A DNA stretch of 64,000 nt from NCBI RefSeq assembly GCF_018687715.1, contig NC_056765.1, positions 7,056,501 to 7,120,500 of the forward strand. The letters are read 5' to 3'. Of this stretch, positions 1 to 11,979 are shown piece after piece. Position 1 is the first letter of the stretch. Each line of letters starts with the position of its first letter. A program made the position numbers and the translations under genes. Below the pieces are notes generated by a model. That model was given only the letters and a program-made list of their open reading frames with translations. It did no database searches and had not been told where the DNA came from. Origin of the DNA: Carya illinoinensis (Eukaryota; Streptophyta; Magnoliopsida; Fagales; Juglandaceae).

Positions 1-205
1 GGCCCTTATCTCCCCTAGTTGGGCTCTGCCTCATATTTGAGAAATCATGTAGGAACAAATGGAGTATATATGTACCAAGTTCTCAACATTATTCCATCAA
101 TATACTATCTTATAGAGTTGTATGCAAACTTCATTAACTTTAACTCCTAGTTAGTAATAGATAGGAGAAATTTCACACTGAGGAGGAAAATGCTCAAAGG
201 CTTAA

Positions 206-1118
206 GAGCACTCTCATTGGAATAGCTAAGTCCAAACCCAAGTTTTAGCTAATATGACATAAATTTTTCTTTATCTATTACATTCACATTCAATCCCCAC
301 ATTGGATTATCCATATATTCTTTATATAATAATAAAATAATATTAATTTATTTTTAAAAAAATTTAAAATTAATTAATTTTATTATATTTTACTATTCTA
401 TCGATTATATGTTAATTAGTAATAATATTATAGCCCTAAAAAATTGCTTCAACCAAATCATTGTAAGAAGTAAGGAAGAAAATATTTTTTATTCCTTTTG
501 GACATGCTACAGTAACTACCAAATTTAACCCACAACACTAACTTAGAGTAGCAAAAAGACATCCCTTTTGACGTTTACATAATCCAATGCAACACATATT
601 GAGACTCTATTAGCGAAACACCCCATTAGAGCACTAGCAATGTTAGTGCCTAGTCAAATTTTGGCTAACTTAGGCAAAAGTGATCTGTATTGGAGTAGTC
701 AAAACTCCATGGCTTCAATTTTTAGGTACATTAATTCCATTTCTTTCTCCAAATTTGACCAGCAACTACTCATCTCTAAAATAATATTTTACTCTTAAAA
801 TATTCTCAAATGTGTTTGCTGGATAATTAGCTTGAGAAAGAAAATAATGTGGAAACAATTATTTAAAGTAAAACTTAAATTCTTAATTAATATATGGAGT
901 GTATTCGCAAAATATTAAAAAAAACAATTATTAAAATATATAATATTATATTATTATTTTGACTTTAAAATTAATAGTCTAATATGAATTAATATCTCTA
1001 TTGAATTTTGGCTTTAGCCAAAACCTCAACTTTTAATCAAATTTTGAACTATTTGGCAATGACTAGATCATTGTCAATACTTTTAAATTTGTATTTGCAT
1101 AATCCAACGAGAGTGCTT
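206..1118. repeat. MITE-like repeat DNA with inverted termini
   Basis: The first kilobase has no convincing gene. The left part starts near 208 with AGAGCACTCTCATTGGA. The right end near 1100-1117 reads TCCAACGAGAGTGCTTT, whose complement (GCACTCTCGTTGGA) matches the left end at 13 of 14 positions. A second AGAGCACTAGCAATG start lies at about 629, so this may be two related elements side by side. The interior is AT-rich with no long ORF. A non-autonomous DNA transposon is likely, but the superfamily is not determined. Confidence 0.42.
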
Positions 1119-1343
1119 TAATAGAAAATGAAAATTGTTTTTACCCCGTAACCTCTTCTTTTGATCCAGGGGCAAAAAGAGTCCCCTCCATCCAATGATC
1201 CAAATTCATACTTTAGGTAAGGTGCCATCCATTTTTCTGGTTTCACAAATTGTAGATTGGCAGGATGAGAGGCTAATGCTTCTTCAAAACTATATGCTTC
1301 GAAGCTGTCTAATAAAACCCGATCCAGTCGTAACTTCATGAAC
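1118..1343 (-). other. Isolated exon-like segment, unrecognised
   Basis: On the minus strand an open frame of about 74 codons follows a good acceptor (TTTGGCAG, complement of 1344-1351) and ends in a stop at 1118. Its composition is protein-like, with charged and aromatic residues (for example KPEKWMAPYLKYEFGSLDGG). No upstream coding exon that clearly joins it was found. It could be the last exon of a gene, a gene fragment or a chance frame. I do not recognise the family. Confidence 0.22.
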
Positions 1344-1517
1344 CTGCCAAACCACACAATTAGTCAAAGATAAATATGTTGGGTATGTAAATGAAGATCA
1401 TGTTGATTAGAGGAGATTTAGATGATAGGTACACATTGATATTGCTGTCTTTTTCATTTAAGGGTGTGCTAATTCCCAATGCACTAAATTTATCTATAAT
1501 CAATGAGAGTTGCTATA

Positions 1518-1648
1518 TACAATTATTTTTGTGTATTCTTTGCACACTCTAGTAATATCATTGGCCAAAATAGTTATTTTATATTTAAAAAAATGATGCA
1601 GTCAATCATATTAATAGAGTACGCAAAGAGTAAGTAAAAATAACTGCA
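1518..1648. repeat. Short foldback (MITE-like) element
   Basis: Two arms of about 33 bp are imperfect inverted copies: 1518-1550, ending TTTGCACACTCT, and 1616-1648, starting AGAGTACGCAAAGAG. About 65 bp of AT-rich sequence separates them. The structure fits a small non-autonomous DNA transposon. No clear target duplication was seen. Confidence 0.45.
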
Positions 1649-2093
1649 CATTGAGTTTTTGATAAGAAGATATGAAAATGTTATGCAATCATCATTACAT
1701 AATCCAATTTGGTTTGACAGAGATTCCAATTTAATTTTTTTTCATCATCAAAAAAATCAAAAGTTGAAGATAAGTGCCAGACACCCTGGCAGTCAGGTTG
1801 TAACTGTCCATTGCTTACCTATAATAAGAAGGTAAATGAAAAGAAGAAAAAAAAGTGATATAGAACATCAAGATTATCTGGAGTCCAACATCTTTTTCAG
1901 GAAAAGCAAATCAACAGACTGGCTACAGTTTGTAGTGTGTAATATCCCTTGCAAGCAACTCCATATTTGTTTGGATTCAATAGACAACTACAACATATAG
2001 AGTAATGCAATTATGGAATCTCAACATTTTCAAGGATCCATATCAGAGTTTTACAAAAGCGCACACACAAGGTAGGGGGAGAAAGAACAAAAA

Positions 2094-2501
2094 TCAGAAC
2101 TCATAATTAGCAGACACTTGAGCAAGGGTGTTCTTACATGATTCAGGGCCCATTGGGCATGTGTGGATGGTTGTTAGTGGTAGCATTGCCGTATAGAGAT
2201 TTTCATAGCCGTTAGACAAGCTATTTTCTTGTGTAGCTTCAATAGGATCAAGCATGGTAGTCTGCACTTGTACGTATATGAAAAACCCAAAAACCAGCAA
2301 GTCAACTGAAAGGTAATATAGGTATCAATTCACCAACAAACACACACAACTACATACATCATACATACACTGAGGCAAAATGGGGTAAAAGAAGAAACCT
2401 TTCCGACGGCATTAGAGGAATTGATGTGGTTGGAATCAACAGCGCCAACAGCAGTCTTAACAGATGAGGAAGACAATAAAAGAACTAACCGTGGTGGACA
2501 T
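2094..2501 (-). pseudogene. Possible small secreted-protein gene, frameshifted
   Basis: On the minus strand an ATG at 2501-2499 opens a hydrophobic leader (MSTTVSSFIVFLIC) followed at once by TAA. One base out of frame, the sequence continues as KTAVGAVDSNHINSSNAVGK up to a donor (AAG|GTTTCT; exon 2399-2501). It joins in phase 0 to an exon at 2094-2261 after GTGCAG|ACT. That exon encodes 55 residues with a CPMGPESC cysteine pair and ends in a stop. A leader, a phase-matched intron and a short cysteine-containing tail suggest a small secreted protein broken by a one-base shift. No family is recognised, and the model may be wrong. Confidence 0.28.
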
Positions 2502-2669
2502 CGAGATTACCAAACGTGGACACCAATCCCAATCGCAAGCCACAATGATGATAATGACCCAAGTGAGTCGGCAACTGCCTCCAATGGCTTTGATAATGTC
2601 TACACAGGCACTACAACTTACAGTGAATTAGAGAAATTGATGATATTCATAATATAAAATATAAAGTGT

Positions 2670-2800
2670 GCATGCGCACTGATTTTAAAAAATTGAATAA
2701 ATATAGAATTTATATAAAAAAATTATTATTTTAATAATAAATTTTACTTTTTTTTAAAATGAATGTATAACACTTACAAATTCATGACTGTATCTAATAT
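2670..2800. repeat. Dispersed AT-rich repeat, family with TAATAATAAATTTTA core
   Basis: This segment combines a stretch like ATGAATAAATATAGAATTTATA with an AT core containing TTTTAATAATAAATTTTA. The same combination recurs, in one orientation or the other, at about 3,670-3,780, 8,310-8,400 and 11,805-11,910. Four copies in one window point to a MITE-type family, although no terminal repeats were pinned down. Confidence 0.38.
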
Positions 2801-3125
2801 TAAAAATTAAAAAAATTATAATAATTAAATAAGATAAATTAAATTGAATAGAATTAAACTTAATAACCAAATGCAGCCTTAATCTAGCATTACTTTACTT
2901 TATACTGCTTATTATATAGGGTCCTGTACTGCACGATTCGTCAAGATAAATCCAGTTGGCGTAGAACCGGTAAAAAGTGGATGCTGCTGCATTCGTTGAC
3001 CTCTCGCACTTCCAGACCAAGCTGCTTCATCAAGAGGGCGCCGATCAATCTCCACCATCAAGGCAAGTGGTCATTTCGTTCTCTTTAGTACTTATTTCAC
3101 TGTTTACTCATCGTCCACTTCAATC

Positions 3126-3128
<3 letters not shown>

Positions 3129-3160
<32 letters not shown>
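3129..3160. repeat. (TA)n microsatellite
   Basis: A nearly pure TA run of about 15 units lies just upstream of the FHIT-like start codon at 3194, in the likely 5' UTR or promoter. Confidence 0.85.
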
Positions 3161-3163
<3 letters not shown>

Positions 3164-3193
3164 GAAGTTCTTTCATCTGCAAAATGGACACAG

Positions 3194-5944
3194 ATGTCTT
3201 CGGAATTCTACACGTTCGGGCCTCACAAAATATCCCACACGGGTGTATTCTACACTACTCAGCTTTCCTTTGCCATGGTTAATCTCCGCCCTGTCGCTCC
3301 TGGTATGCGTCTCGACTCTCCCCACCTCTTATTTACCAAATAGAAAAAGAAAAGAAAATGCGTGACCTTTACGTCTTTGAGAAAACAGGAAAGGGAAAAG
3401 ATGATCTTTGTAATGATGCAAGTTAAAATTATGATTACTCATCTAGTGCTATGTAAAAATCCAATTTAGAATCTGTGCTGTACTCAATGACTACAATAAT
3501 GGGTTGGGTTCAGAAGTACTTGTATGCTCTAAACTAACAAAAGGAGAAGGCTTCATTCAGAAGCGTGTCTGCCTTATAATCTAAGCCTAGAAGATACTAC
3601 TACCCACTAAACAGTAAAATTAAATATACTCGTAGAAAGAAGTAATACTATAGTCGTGGCGCTTCGCAATCGTTTTGAAAGATAGTAAGTTTGTTATTAA
3701 AAAATATTTTTTTCTATATAAATATCGTATTTATTCATTTTTTTTCAAAAAAATTACATGACGTTTGCTTACCCCACAACTGTAAATATAATTTCTTACA
3801 ATAAGTTAATAATTTGGAGACACCCACTGAACTTCGAGAAAGAGACAATAATCGAGGCCTTTATATTGAATCAAACGGATTGATATATCAATAAGAGGTG
3901 CGTCATACAATATTATTTGATTTTTCATTGAATCACCTTTAGTAAGTGAATTAGATACTGTTCTACAATCATGTCACTTGATTTCCCATTCTACATGTAT
4001 TGGTGTGCTTCATACTAGATTCATTGCTTCCTGCAAACTTTTGGCCTTTTTAATTTCTGCAGATCCTCTCTTCATACATGCGTACCTGTTAATTGTTATT
4101 GACTTAGACATGGTTAATTTGTTGTGACCCCGGTGGAGGGGTGCTAGTGAAATGATAGGATGGCCCAGAAACTGCATTGTGCAGTTTTATGAGGAAAGGC
4201 ATATATAGTTATATAGAAAAGGCGCTAGTGGTCTTTGCCTGTTTTGCTTTTGGGGAATTCCTTTTGTACCGTTCTTATAGTTTGAATGACCAACTATTCT
4301 TCTCTTGTTGTGATGTGATTCTCTTTTCTTTTGCAGGTCATATCCTTTATCCTCAACATTTGAATGATATGTTGGGATTGATTTTGGAATTATTTGATGT
4401 TCATGCTAGATTTATATTAGAAAAAAACCATCTTCTTGCCTTTGTTTTGTTTTGAAAATAAAGTACAACCATGCTGGATTCGATGCAATATTTTGTCATC
4501 TGGTAATGTGCAGTACATGCTATGTGCAACGCGTTTTCTCCTGCAGAATCTTAATTGAGAGGAACATCTTTGTGAGTGAGCATATGACACGCATTTATTC
4601 ACACATACAAGGGCTGTCTTGAGAATCAGAAACTTTTTAAGGCATAAATCATGCATCTTTATCTCTACAATGGACCTGCATCACCACTTGTTATGATCAC
4701 CACTTAAAATTGTACATGCTGCTATATGCGCCCCAGAATTGAAATTGAGAGTTTTACATGACAATGCAAATATTTGGATTTTGAGGTATTTTGTTGTGGA
4801 TCTGTTATCTTATGTGGTTCAACATTCAAGGTTGACTTGACATTATGTACATGTGCTCATATGTTCAATGCGTGAGGTTAAGCGTGTTGCTGATCTCACT
4901 GCTGATGAGATTTGTGATTTATGGCTCACAGCACAAAAGGTTGGTGGTATGCTTGAGTGCTACCACAAAGCATCATCTCTCACATTTACAATCCAAGTAA
5001 GTTGGTTGTTATTTACCGGAATATCAGTTACTATCCTTCTTTTATATCCCTCTTGCTATTGTAGAATATTTGCTTGAGTGTTTAAGAAAATTGGCATGGA
5101 AAGGCGCATGATGTTGGAACCATCTTGGTGGTCATGTTGGTTTCTTAGACAAAAACATTGTCGGGTCAAGGCCATGGCTTTCAAGATCCAATACAAGTTA
5201 GATTCCAAATTTAAGGGTGTGTGTAGGATACAACTTCATGTAATTATTGCTTAAGAAAAAACTACATGACCTTCTATTATTCACGCAACTTCCACACACC
5301 ACACTTTTTTTAATTTTCTTATTTTTTTTATTTTATCAAATATTTAATATACGGATAATGAATAGAAGAATTCAATTAGTTAAAAAAGAATAAACTCAAA
5401 AAACAATTTTAAAAAAATATTAAAAAATTAAAAAAAGTGCGTTACATGTTCAAACTTTTTCCAGTTTTCTAGAATTATGTAACCAGGTGATAAAGTAGCA
5501 AACATCAATGGTGTTTGATGACAGACAGCACTTCATGATCATATTTTCACACCCCAAGTCACTACTCCTGAGTAATGATGTATTTTTAGGTCATTTGAAA
5601 CTAAATGCATGATTTTGTTTAAACCTTAGGATGGACCCGAGTCTGGACAGACAGTACCCCATGTTCACATCCACATCGTGCCAAGGAAAGGTGGTGACTT
5701 TGAGAGGAATGATGAGATCTATGATGCTGTAAGATGGAAACTTTCTTCACTGCTTACTATTGGTTTTTATGCTTGTGTTTAACCTTTTACTTGAATATTT
5801 ACATTTTTTCTGCTTATTAACATGGTTTAGATAAACGAAAAGGAGAAAGAATTGAAGAAAAACCTTGACTTAGATCAGGAAAGAAGGGACAGAAGCCTTG
5901 AGGAGATGGCACAAGAGGCAGATGAATACAGAAAGATCTTGTAA
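3194..5944 (+). CDS. FHIT: FHIT-type bis(5'-adenosyl)-triphosphatase (HIT family), doubtful exon 2
   Basis: FHIT enzymes hydrolyse diadenosine polyphosphates such as Ap3A. Exon 1 (3194-3302) encodes [20 protein letters not shown]... through [10 protein letters not shown]. Exon 2 carries [20 protein letters not shown] and ends at 4996. Exon 3 (5630-5728) holds the catalytic histidine triad HVHIHI within [19 protein letters not shown]. Exon 4 (5831-5944) is the charged C-terminal helix ending in TAA. Phases agree for exons 2-3-4. The exon 1/2 junction is the problem: exon 1 ends in phase 1, and the conserved HVLxC segment is readable at 4850-4864 but has no AG acceptor before it. The only good acceptor in phase (4336|4337) opens GHIL and then diverges. 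Expression of a normal protein is therefore uncertain; it may be a decaying paralogue. Confidence 0.75.
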
Positions 5945-8600
5945 ATCTTCCATTTTATCAGCCAGAAGCTTCTACACTAGGTTATCTTTTCCGCATAAAG
6001 TTCATGTTAAATAATAATATAATAATAAATTTATGCGTGATTATCTTTGTAACTTGACCTTATTTTAATTGTAAAGAGGAAAACTCTTTTTCCTTTTTTT
6101 CTGAAAGGTAAAGATATTTGTCTTCCCGATGTCTAATGAGAGTGGAGATTGATATTCTTTGCTATAAGATTATATATTCTTGTCGTTTCCATTTGTGGAG
6201 ACATGGTGTTCCCATCTAGGATAATTATATAAGGGCAGTTCTACATAGACCTATAGGTCTAACTATAGAATTGACCTATCGATCTCTGTAGAACTGACCG
6301 ATGTCACCGATCACTTCAAAATGATCTTATTCTTTTTTCCTTAAATATTAAGAAAAACATTTCTTAATAGTTAAGGAAAAAAAAACACCTATAGATGCAA
6401 ATGCTTCGGTAGTCTATCGGTCTACCTAGCATTTTTCATTCTATAATCATACTTCCGTTAAAATTCATATTCAAATGGTTAAATAGTTCAAAGTTGTGAT
6501 GAACATTTGTATGGGAAAATTGGAATGTATGTATAGTTTCCCTCAACTCGGTTAGAAGGAAAATTCTATCAATAAAGATTCCGACTAATTTCAAGGGTGC
6601 ACATGTATTTTTGTAAATAGTTTATCCCAAATATATTTTAAGTAATTAAGGTGATGTTTGAATAATGAGATGAGATAAAATAGTTTTATATGAAGAGCAG
6701 TGCTACTCTACTCTCTACTCTGCCGCTTAAGTAGCACTAGTCTTCCTTACCATTAGGCCAAAATCAATTTTTCATTTTTTTTCAAATTTCTAATTTATAA
6801 TTTTTTATCATTTTAAAAAATTTTAAAAAATATAAAAAAAAATATCAATACACTAATAATCACTTGCTTAACCATTAAGTAAAGTAAAATAAAATAAAAT
6901 AAATTTGAAAAAATTATAATAATAAAATGAGATGAAAAATTTTTTGGTCAGTTTTGGACCGGACCGAACTAATTAAAAAGTTTTATGAAAAATTTGTATT
7001 TTATTAAAACCGAAAAATCGAACCAAACCAGACCGGAAACTGGTAAAACCGAAATACTGGTTTAGGAGGAAAATCGGTACGTAATCGGTTTTAAAAAATA
7101 CAAAACTTGTACCTACCGGTTTCGATCCTAGATTTTGTCCAAAACCGGACCGGTTACACCTCTAGAACCTAACTTTAAACAAGAAGTTCTATCTGTATGT
7201 ATGATAATTCTTAAAATTTATTTGCATTCAAGAATTCGAATTTTAGAACTAGAGGTCTTACCATTGGAGCCAATCCTTAAAACTTCTCTCATTACCAAAT
7301 AAATGTGTCCAATCCATCTTTTAAGAAAAGGGAAATACTCTTAATTACAAAAAAAATTACACAAAAACAATCATTCACACTGACATAATTTTATTTAATA
7401 TGTTAAATTTACTTTATAATAAAATGAAGAAAACATAATTCGAATAATTAAAAAAAATGATAATTTATTTTATATTTGTTTGAACAAAGAACCAGTATAT
7501 GTAAAGTGTAGTTTAAATTTGCATAAATTCCGGATCTAAAAACAATAATTTCTTCGCTTAATTTTAGGCATTGAAGCGGCCATTACGTGGTTAGAAATAG
7601 AATGACATAGATCACTTCTACTATTTAATTTACTACAGTTTAGGCAGGATTTGTTTTTTTTTTTTTTTAACCTTTAAAACCTAATAAATCGATATTTTTA
7701 CCTCTTACGAAATAAAAATAAAAAATAAAATATGAAAATAATCATTTCTTTTAACTCAATCTCTAAATTAACTAAATTAAACTCTTAATTTAAGAACTAT
7801 CCGATCGACAGTTAAAAACATAACACATCATTTAATTTTTTTTAATAAGATTGTCTCTTTTTTTTTTTTTTCCTTAAACATTAAGCAAAACATTTCTTAA
7901 TTTTTAAGAAATAAATAAAATAAAAAAATAATTTAATACACTTTTTAACAATTCATATATAAACACCCATCGGAGTACAGTATAAATATAATTTTTCAAT
8001 AAATTAAAAAAAGAATATAAATAGTGAGTATGCTTTTAAGAGTAATGCTGATATATATATATTTTTATTCATTTAAAATAATTTCAAGTTAATAAAATGG
8101 GAATAAAAATCTAATTTATGCTTGTAAATAAATATAATTTCTAATCTTTTCTTGATTTTTAATATAAAAAAAAAAAAGAAAAGAAAATCAGACACATTTA
8201 ATTAGAGTAATAGAGGTTAAAAACGGGTTAATTACGGTTAAAAGCATAATTTAAATTTAAATTAACGATACGTACAGCACAAGTTTGGCATATTTTTTCT
8301 TAAAAAAAAAGTAAGATTTATTATTAAAATAATAATTTTTTTATATAAATTTTATATTTATTTATTTTTTTAAATAAGCTAGACTTACTGTAACTATTTT
8401 TTTTTCTTTTCTCAAAAAACAAAAAGTACATAGCTTAGCAAGTTAGCGGTTCCTCCTCTCCTTCCTAGTTCCTTGAACTTCCTTCCATAATTTGCTGCTT
8501 CTCTTGGCCTTTCGCGTTGTCCGATGGCGGGTCACTCTCTGGTCCACCTATCCTTTTGGTGTCTTTGTCAGTTAATTTATTAAGATAACGCCTTCCGTTT
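5945..8600. other. Intergenic AT-rich DNA with repeat fragments
   Basis: No coding exon is supported. Visible content: a repeat-like patch at 6230-6440 around CTATAGGTCTA and a TTAAGAAAAACATTTCTTAA-like palindrome; a dispersed ATGAGATGAGAT motif near 6665; a short CTACTCTACTCTCTACTCTG patch near 6705; a CGGTTT/ACCGG-rich stretch at 6950-7150; long A or T runs; and a member of the TAATAATAAATTTTA family at 8310-8400. The MCU promoter presumably lies at the right end. Confidence 0.5.
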
Positions 8601-8981
8601 CTGGCTAATAAATTATGCGTACCGAATGTATTTTATTTTATTTTATTTTTTCTTGGAGATTTGGGAAGGGAGCATCGAGCTGATTCGTTTTGGGATAGTT
8701 TGGGATTTTTGCGTTTTGTTCGAGAAAAATAGCCGTGGGCTATGTTTTGGCGATTGTCTGAAAGTTTTTGGTTGGTGGGATTTGTTTGTAAATGCGTTAT
8801 CTACTGTTCAGTTTCCCCTGTATCCGTGTTTGGGTTCGTGTCCCCGCGTAAAGGAGGTGTTGTGACTTCTGGGTGCGTGTGTACGAGAGAGAGCGATTGC
8901 CCAGCAAAAGAAGAATCTTATATTAAGGCGGGGAAAAGATTTAGATAAGGATCGAAGAAACAAGAGAAAGAAGAAGAAAAG

Positions 8982-10597
8982 ATGTGGAGGCGATGGTGGA
9001 GTGGCGGTGCAGTGAAGCAGAGCGTCTCGGTGGTTTTGGGCCAATTCAATGGGAGGAAGATGAAGCCTCCAAATCCTTCTCAAATTCTGGGATTGAGGGT
9101 TATTGTTCCTGCGTCATCTTTATGGTTGAGGACCTCATCGACGTCGCCGCCGTCGTCGTCGCCGTTGTGTGCTGATTCAAACACTGGCGGTAGTAGTGAC
9201 AGTGTCATATCGTTCGCGGAGGCGAAGAAGGTAATGAGACTGGTGAATGTGGAGGAACTGAAGAGGAGATTGGGTACAGAAGGGAAGGAGGTTATCAGCT
9301 ATTCGGAGCTTCTGGACGCCTGCCAAAGCATGGGTGTCGCCAGATCCCCCGAGGAGGCCGCTGCTTTCGCCCGAGTCCTCGACGAGGCAGGTGTTATCCT
9401 CCTCTTCCGCCACAAGGTCTACCTTCATCCCGATAAAGTAAGCATTTTTCCATCTTTTATCCTACTATAATATGCTCTTGTGGGGCAGTTTTCTTTCCTG
9501 ATTTTATAATATGTAGGGGGCACCCTTTAGATTATGCTTATTTTCTTTTCTGCTTTCCTTAAGAGGGAACATCAAGATCCATCTTAAAAGGTTGGTGGCT
9601 ATGAATGTTGTTGAAATGAATAATTGAGATGACTCGGGAAAAAGAACAGAAAACAAAAAACAGCTGGACCAAGTTGCAAACCAAAATATGGCCTTTAATG
9701 CAGACTGCAGCCTACATCAAATTGTTATTAGGATGGACAATGCTCTTGTTTCTTTTAAGTTTTTCCCGTCCAACGTTCTGGGTATTTTGAAGCTATATCT
9801 GAAGGTGGAATATATACAATGGAATTCCGTGTTGAGTGCTCTCTGCTAATCTGCATACTATATTAAATTGTTAACCAAACCTGTATTGGCCAGGTTTAGT
9901 TTGAATTGGTAACTTCCAACTGTTTGCCCCTTTTCTTTTTAGCTTATTCCAGCTGTGGACATCGGTTTTGAAAAAGAACTGATAGTATAGTTTGAGCAAG
10001 TGATAAGGGTCTTTCCACAATACATTTTGGTCGTCTATATTGAGATGCCCTGGATTATTAACCCCCAATCATATTAACTGGTATTGCTCCACCTCATTCT
10101 TATTTGTTTAGGTGGTTGATCTGGTCAGAAGAGCGGTGCCCCTTGCTCTGACTTCTGAAGATGATCCTGTGAGGGATGAGTTAAAGAGGCTTCAGGAGAA
10201 GAAAGAAGAAATTGATGTGTTGGCACATAAGCAGGTCAGGCGCATCCTCTGGACTGGGTTGGGGATTGCTGTGGTACAGGTCGGGCTCTTTTTCCGGCTA
10301 ACATTCTGGGAATACTCATGGGATGTAATGGAACCCATTGCATTTTTCACAACAACCACTGGTATAGTCATAGGTTATGCCTACTTCCTGTTCACTTCAA
10401 GAGACCCCACGTACCAAGACCTGATGAAGAGGCTCTTTCTCGCAAGACAGAGGAAGCTAATTAAAAAGCATGATTTTAATTGTCAAAGATACAAGGAGTT
10501 ACAAGATAAGTGCAAAACATGTCTTCATGCCACTGCCTCTATTAAAAATCGGGTGGGACTGGAAGTGGAACTGGAGGATGCTTTACACAGGGACTAA
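8982..10597 (+). CDS. MCU: Mitochondrial calcium uniporter protein (MCU), two exons
   Basis: MCU forms the Ca2+-selective pore of the mitochondrial inner membrane. Exon 1 (8982-9437) ends at AAA|GTAAGC and exon 2 (10112-10597) follows TTTAG; both are phase 0 and give 313 residues. The N-terminus is rich in Arg, Ser and Trp with few acidic residues, as expected of a mitochondrial presequence. About residues 75-150 form the soluble N-domain. A coiled-coil segment ([20 protein letters not shown], about 173-192) precedes TM1 (about 196-216). The selectivity-filter motif WDVMEP is at 222-227, with the pore acidic residues D223 and E226, and TM2 is at about 228-247. A basic C-terminal helix follows. 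Length and two-exon layout fit plant MCU genes. Which of the plant MCU1-6 paralogues this is cannot be told from sequence alone. Confidence 0.96.
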
Positions 10598-10639
10598 CAT
10601 TTTCTGGAGGAGTTTATTGGCGGATCAAGATCTCTTTTA

Positions 10640-10850
10640 GGTCTGATTTGGATAATGACCTGAAATGAGTTGAGTTGAAATGAAAGTTGAATATAAATAT
10701 TATGAAGTCAAAATATTGTTAGATTATAATTTTTTTATATTATTTTTATTTTAGTATTTGAAAATTTTAAATTATTTATTATAATTTATTTGGAAGTTTG
10801 GATGTTGTATTGATTAGATGAAATAAAATGTTTTCTCAAAACATTCAAGG
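10640..10850 (+). repeat. MITE-like dispersed repeat (ATGAGATGAG family), copy 1
   Basis: This segment starts near GATTTGGATAATGACCTGAA and contains TTGGAAGTTTGGATG and a GATTAGATGAAAT-type motif. Related sequence occurs at 20436-20735, 40846-41189 and, inverted, at 20925-21085. It lies directly 3' of MCU and may contribute to its 3' flank. Confidence 0.45.
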
Positions 10851-11149
10851 CCTTAAGTTCTCTTACATGAACTTGATAGACTCGAGCGAAAGAAAGACAT
10901 GGGTGCCACAACTTTTATTGCTGCGTGTGGATTTTAAAGACAACATAAATGCATAACAAATGTTGTAGGGTTAACTCCATGTGTTCATCTCTTACTTGAG
11001 AGTTCTTTCACTTCAATGATCTGGTCCCTCTTGTTTTCATGCAGGGTGCCTACACTTAACGTAATCTTTTGTTTTGCTAGCTTCTTCCAGTCTTTGGCGC
11101 TGTCATTTTTGCAGCTTCTCCTTATACAAAATTAGGAGTGGTAATATGT

Positions 11150-11720
11150 TACATGACTCATTAATCCAACACGAACACGATACAATAATAGCAGGTTGGG
11201 GTTTAGTTTTAAAGAGTTCGGTTCAAAACGGATTGACCCATTAAAACACGATTGCTTGACGATTTAATAACGGGTCAACTCGTTTTGACTCATTATGATA
11301 CGTTAAGAAAGTTAAAATTATAATTATACCCTTATACCTAAAAGTAAAATTGTTAAAATTTTAATTTCGATATTTTTATTATTTGAACTTGTAGTTAGTT
11401 TTATAATTTTTATAGATATTGTAATTTTAACATTTATATAAAATTCTGCTAAATTTAATCAAGTCAAATGGGTTAATTTCAGACTTATTCAACTCATTTA
11501 TATAAATAGTTTGAAACAGATTATATTATGTCGTATTAACCTATTTTGTAGTTTTTGCTAATGGGTCAAAACGGGTTGACACGACACGATTCGTTATGTT
11601 AACGGGTTGTGTTAGAATTTGAGATTTTGACACGATAAGTTTAACGGGTCAGGTTAGTGTTGATCTATATAATATAATATACATGTTTTGATACGATCCG
11701 TTAACACGATTTGACACCTT
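11150..11720. repeat. Foldback repeat rich in GGGTCAA/ACGGGTT motifs
   Basis: Several copies of an ACGGGTCAA-like motif occur in both orientations. The segment GGGTCAACTCGTTTTGACTC at about 11,272 is an imperfect inverted copy of GGGTCAAAACGGGTTGACAC at about 11,563. There is no ORF. Such CACGA/GGGTTGAC-rich repeats are common in dicot genomes. It is probably non-autonomous; class uncertain. Confidence 0.4.
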
Positions 11721-11940
11721 TATACAAAATAGAATAGAGGCATAGATGTATTAGATATGAGTATTTTCTAAACCTTTTTAGATTTTTAAAAATAATATTT
11801 GCAATTATAAGTGTGTAAAATTCATGCAATTATTTTTAAAAAAATGAATAAATATAAGATTTATAAAAAATTTTAATAATAAATTTTATTATTTTTTAAA
11901 ACGATTTACCCACTATGTAATATTACTCTTAGACTTTAGT

Positions 11941-11964
11941 TTTTTTTTGGGGGGGGGGGGGGGG
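11941..11964 (+). repeat. T8-G16 homopolymer junction
   Basis: A run of eight T is followed at once by sixteen G. Similar T(6-7)G(13-20) tracts recur at about 55,108-55,134, 55,584-55,603 and 55,734-55,754. The exact length is prone to sequencing error. Confidence 0.85.
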
Positions 11965-11979
11965 AGGCGTACATGCGTC

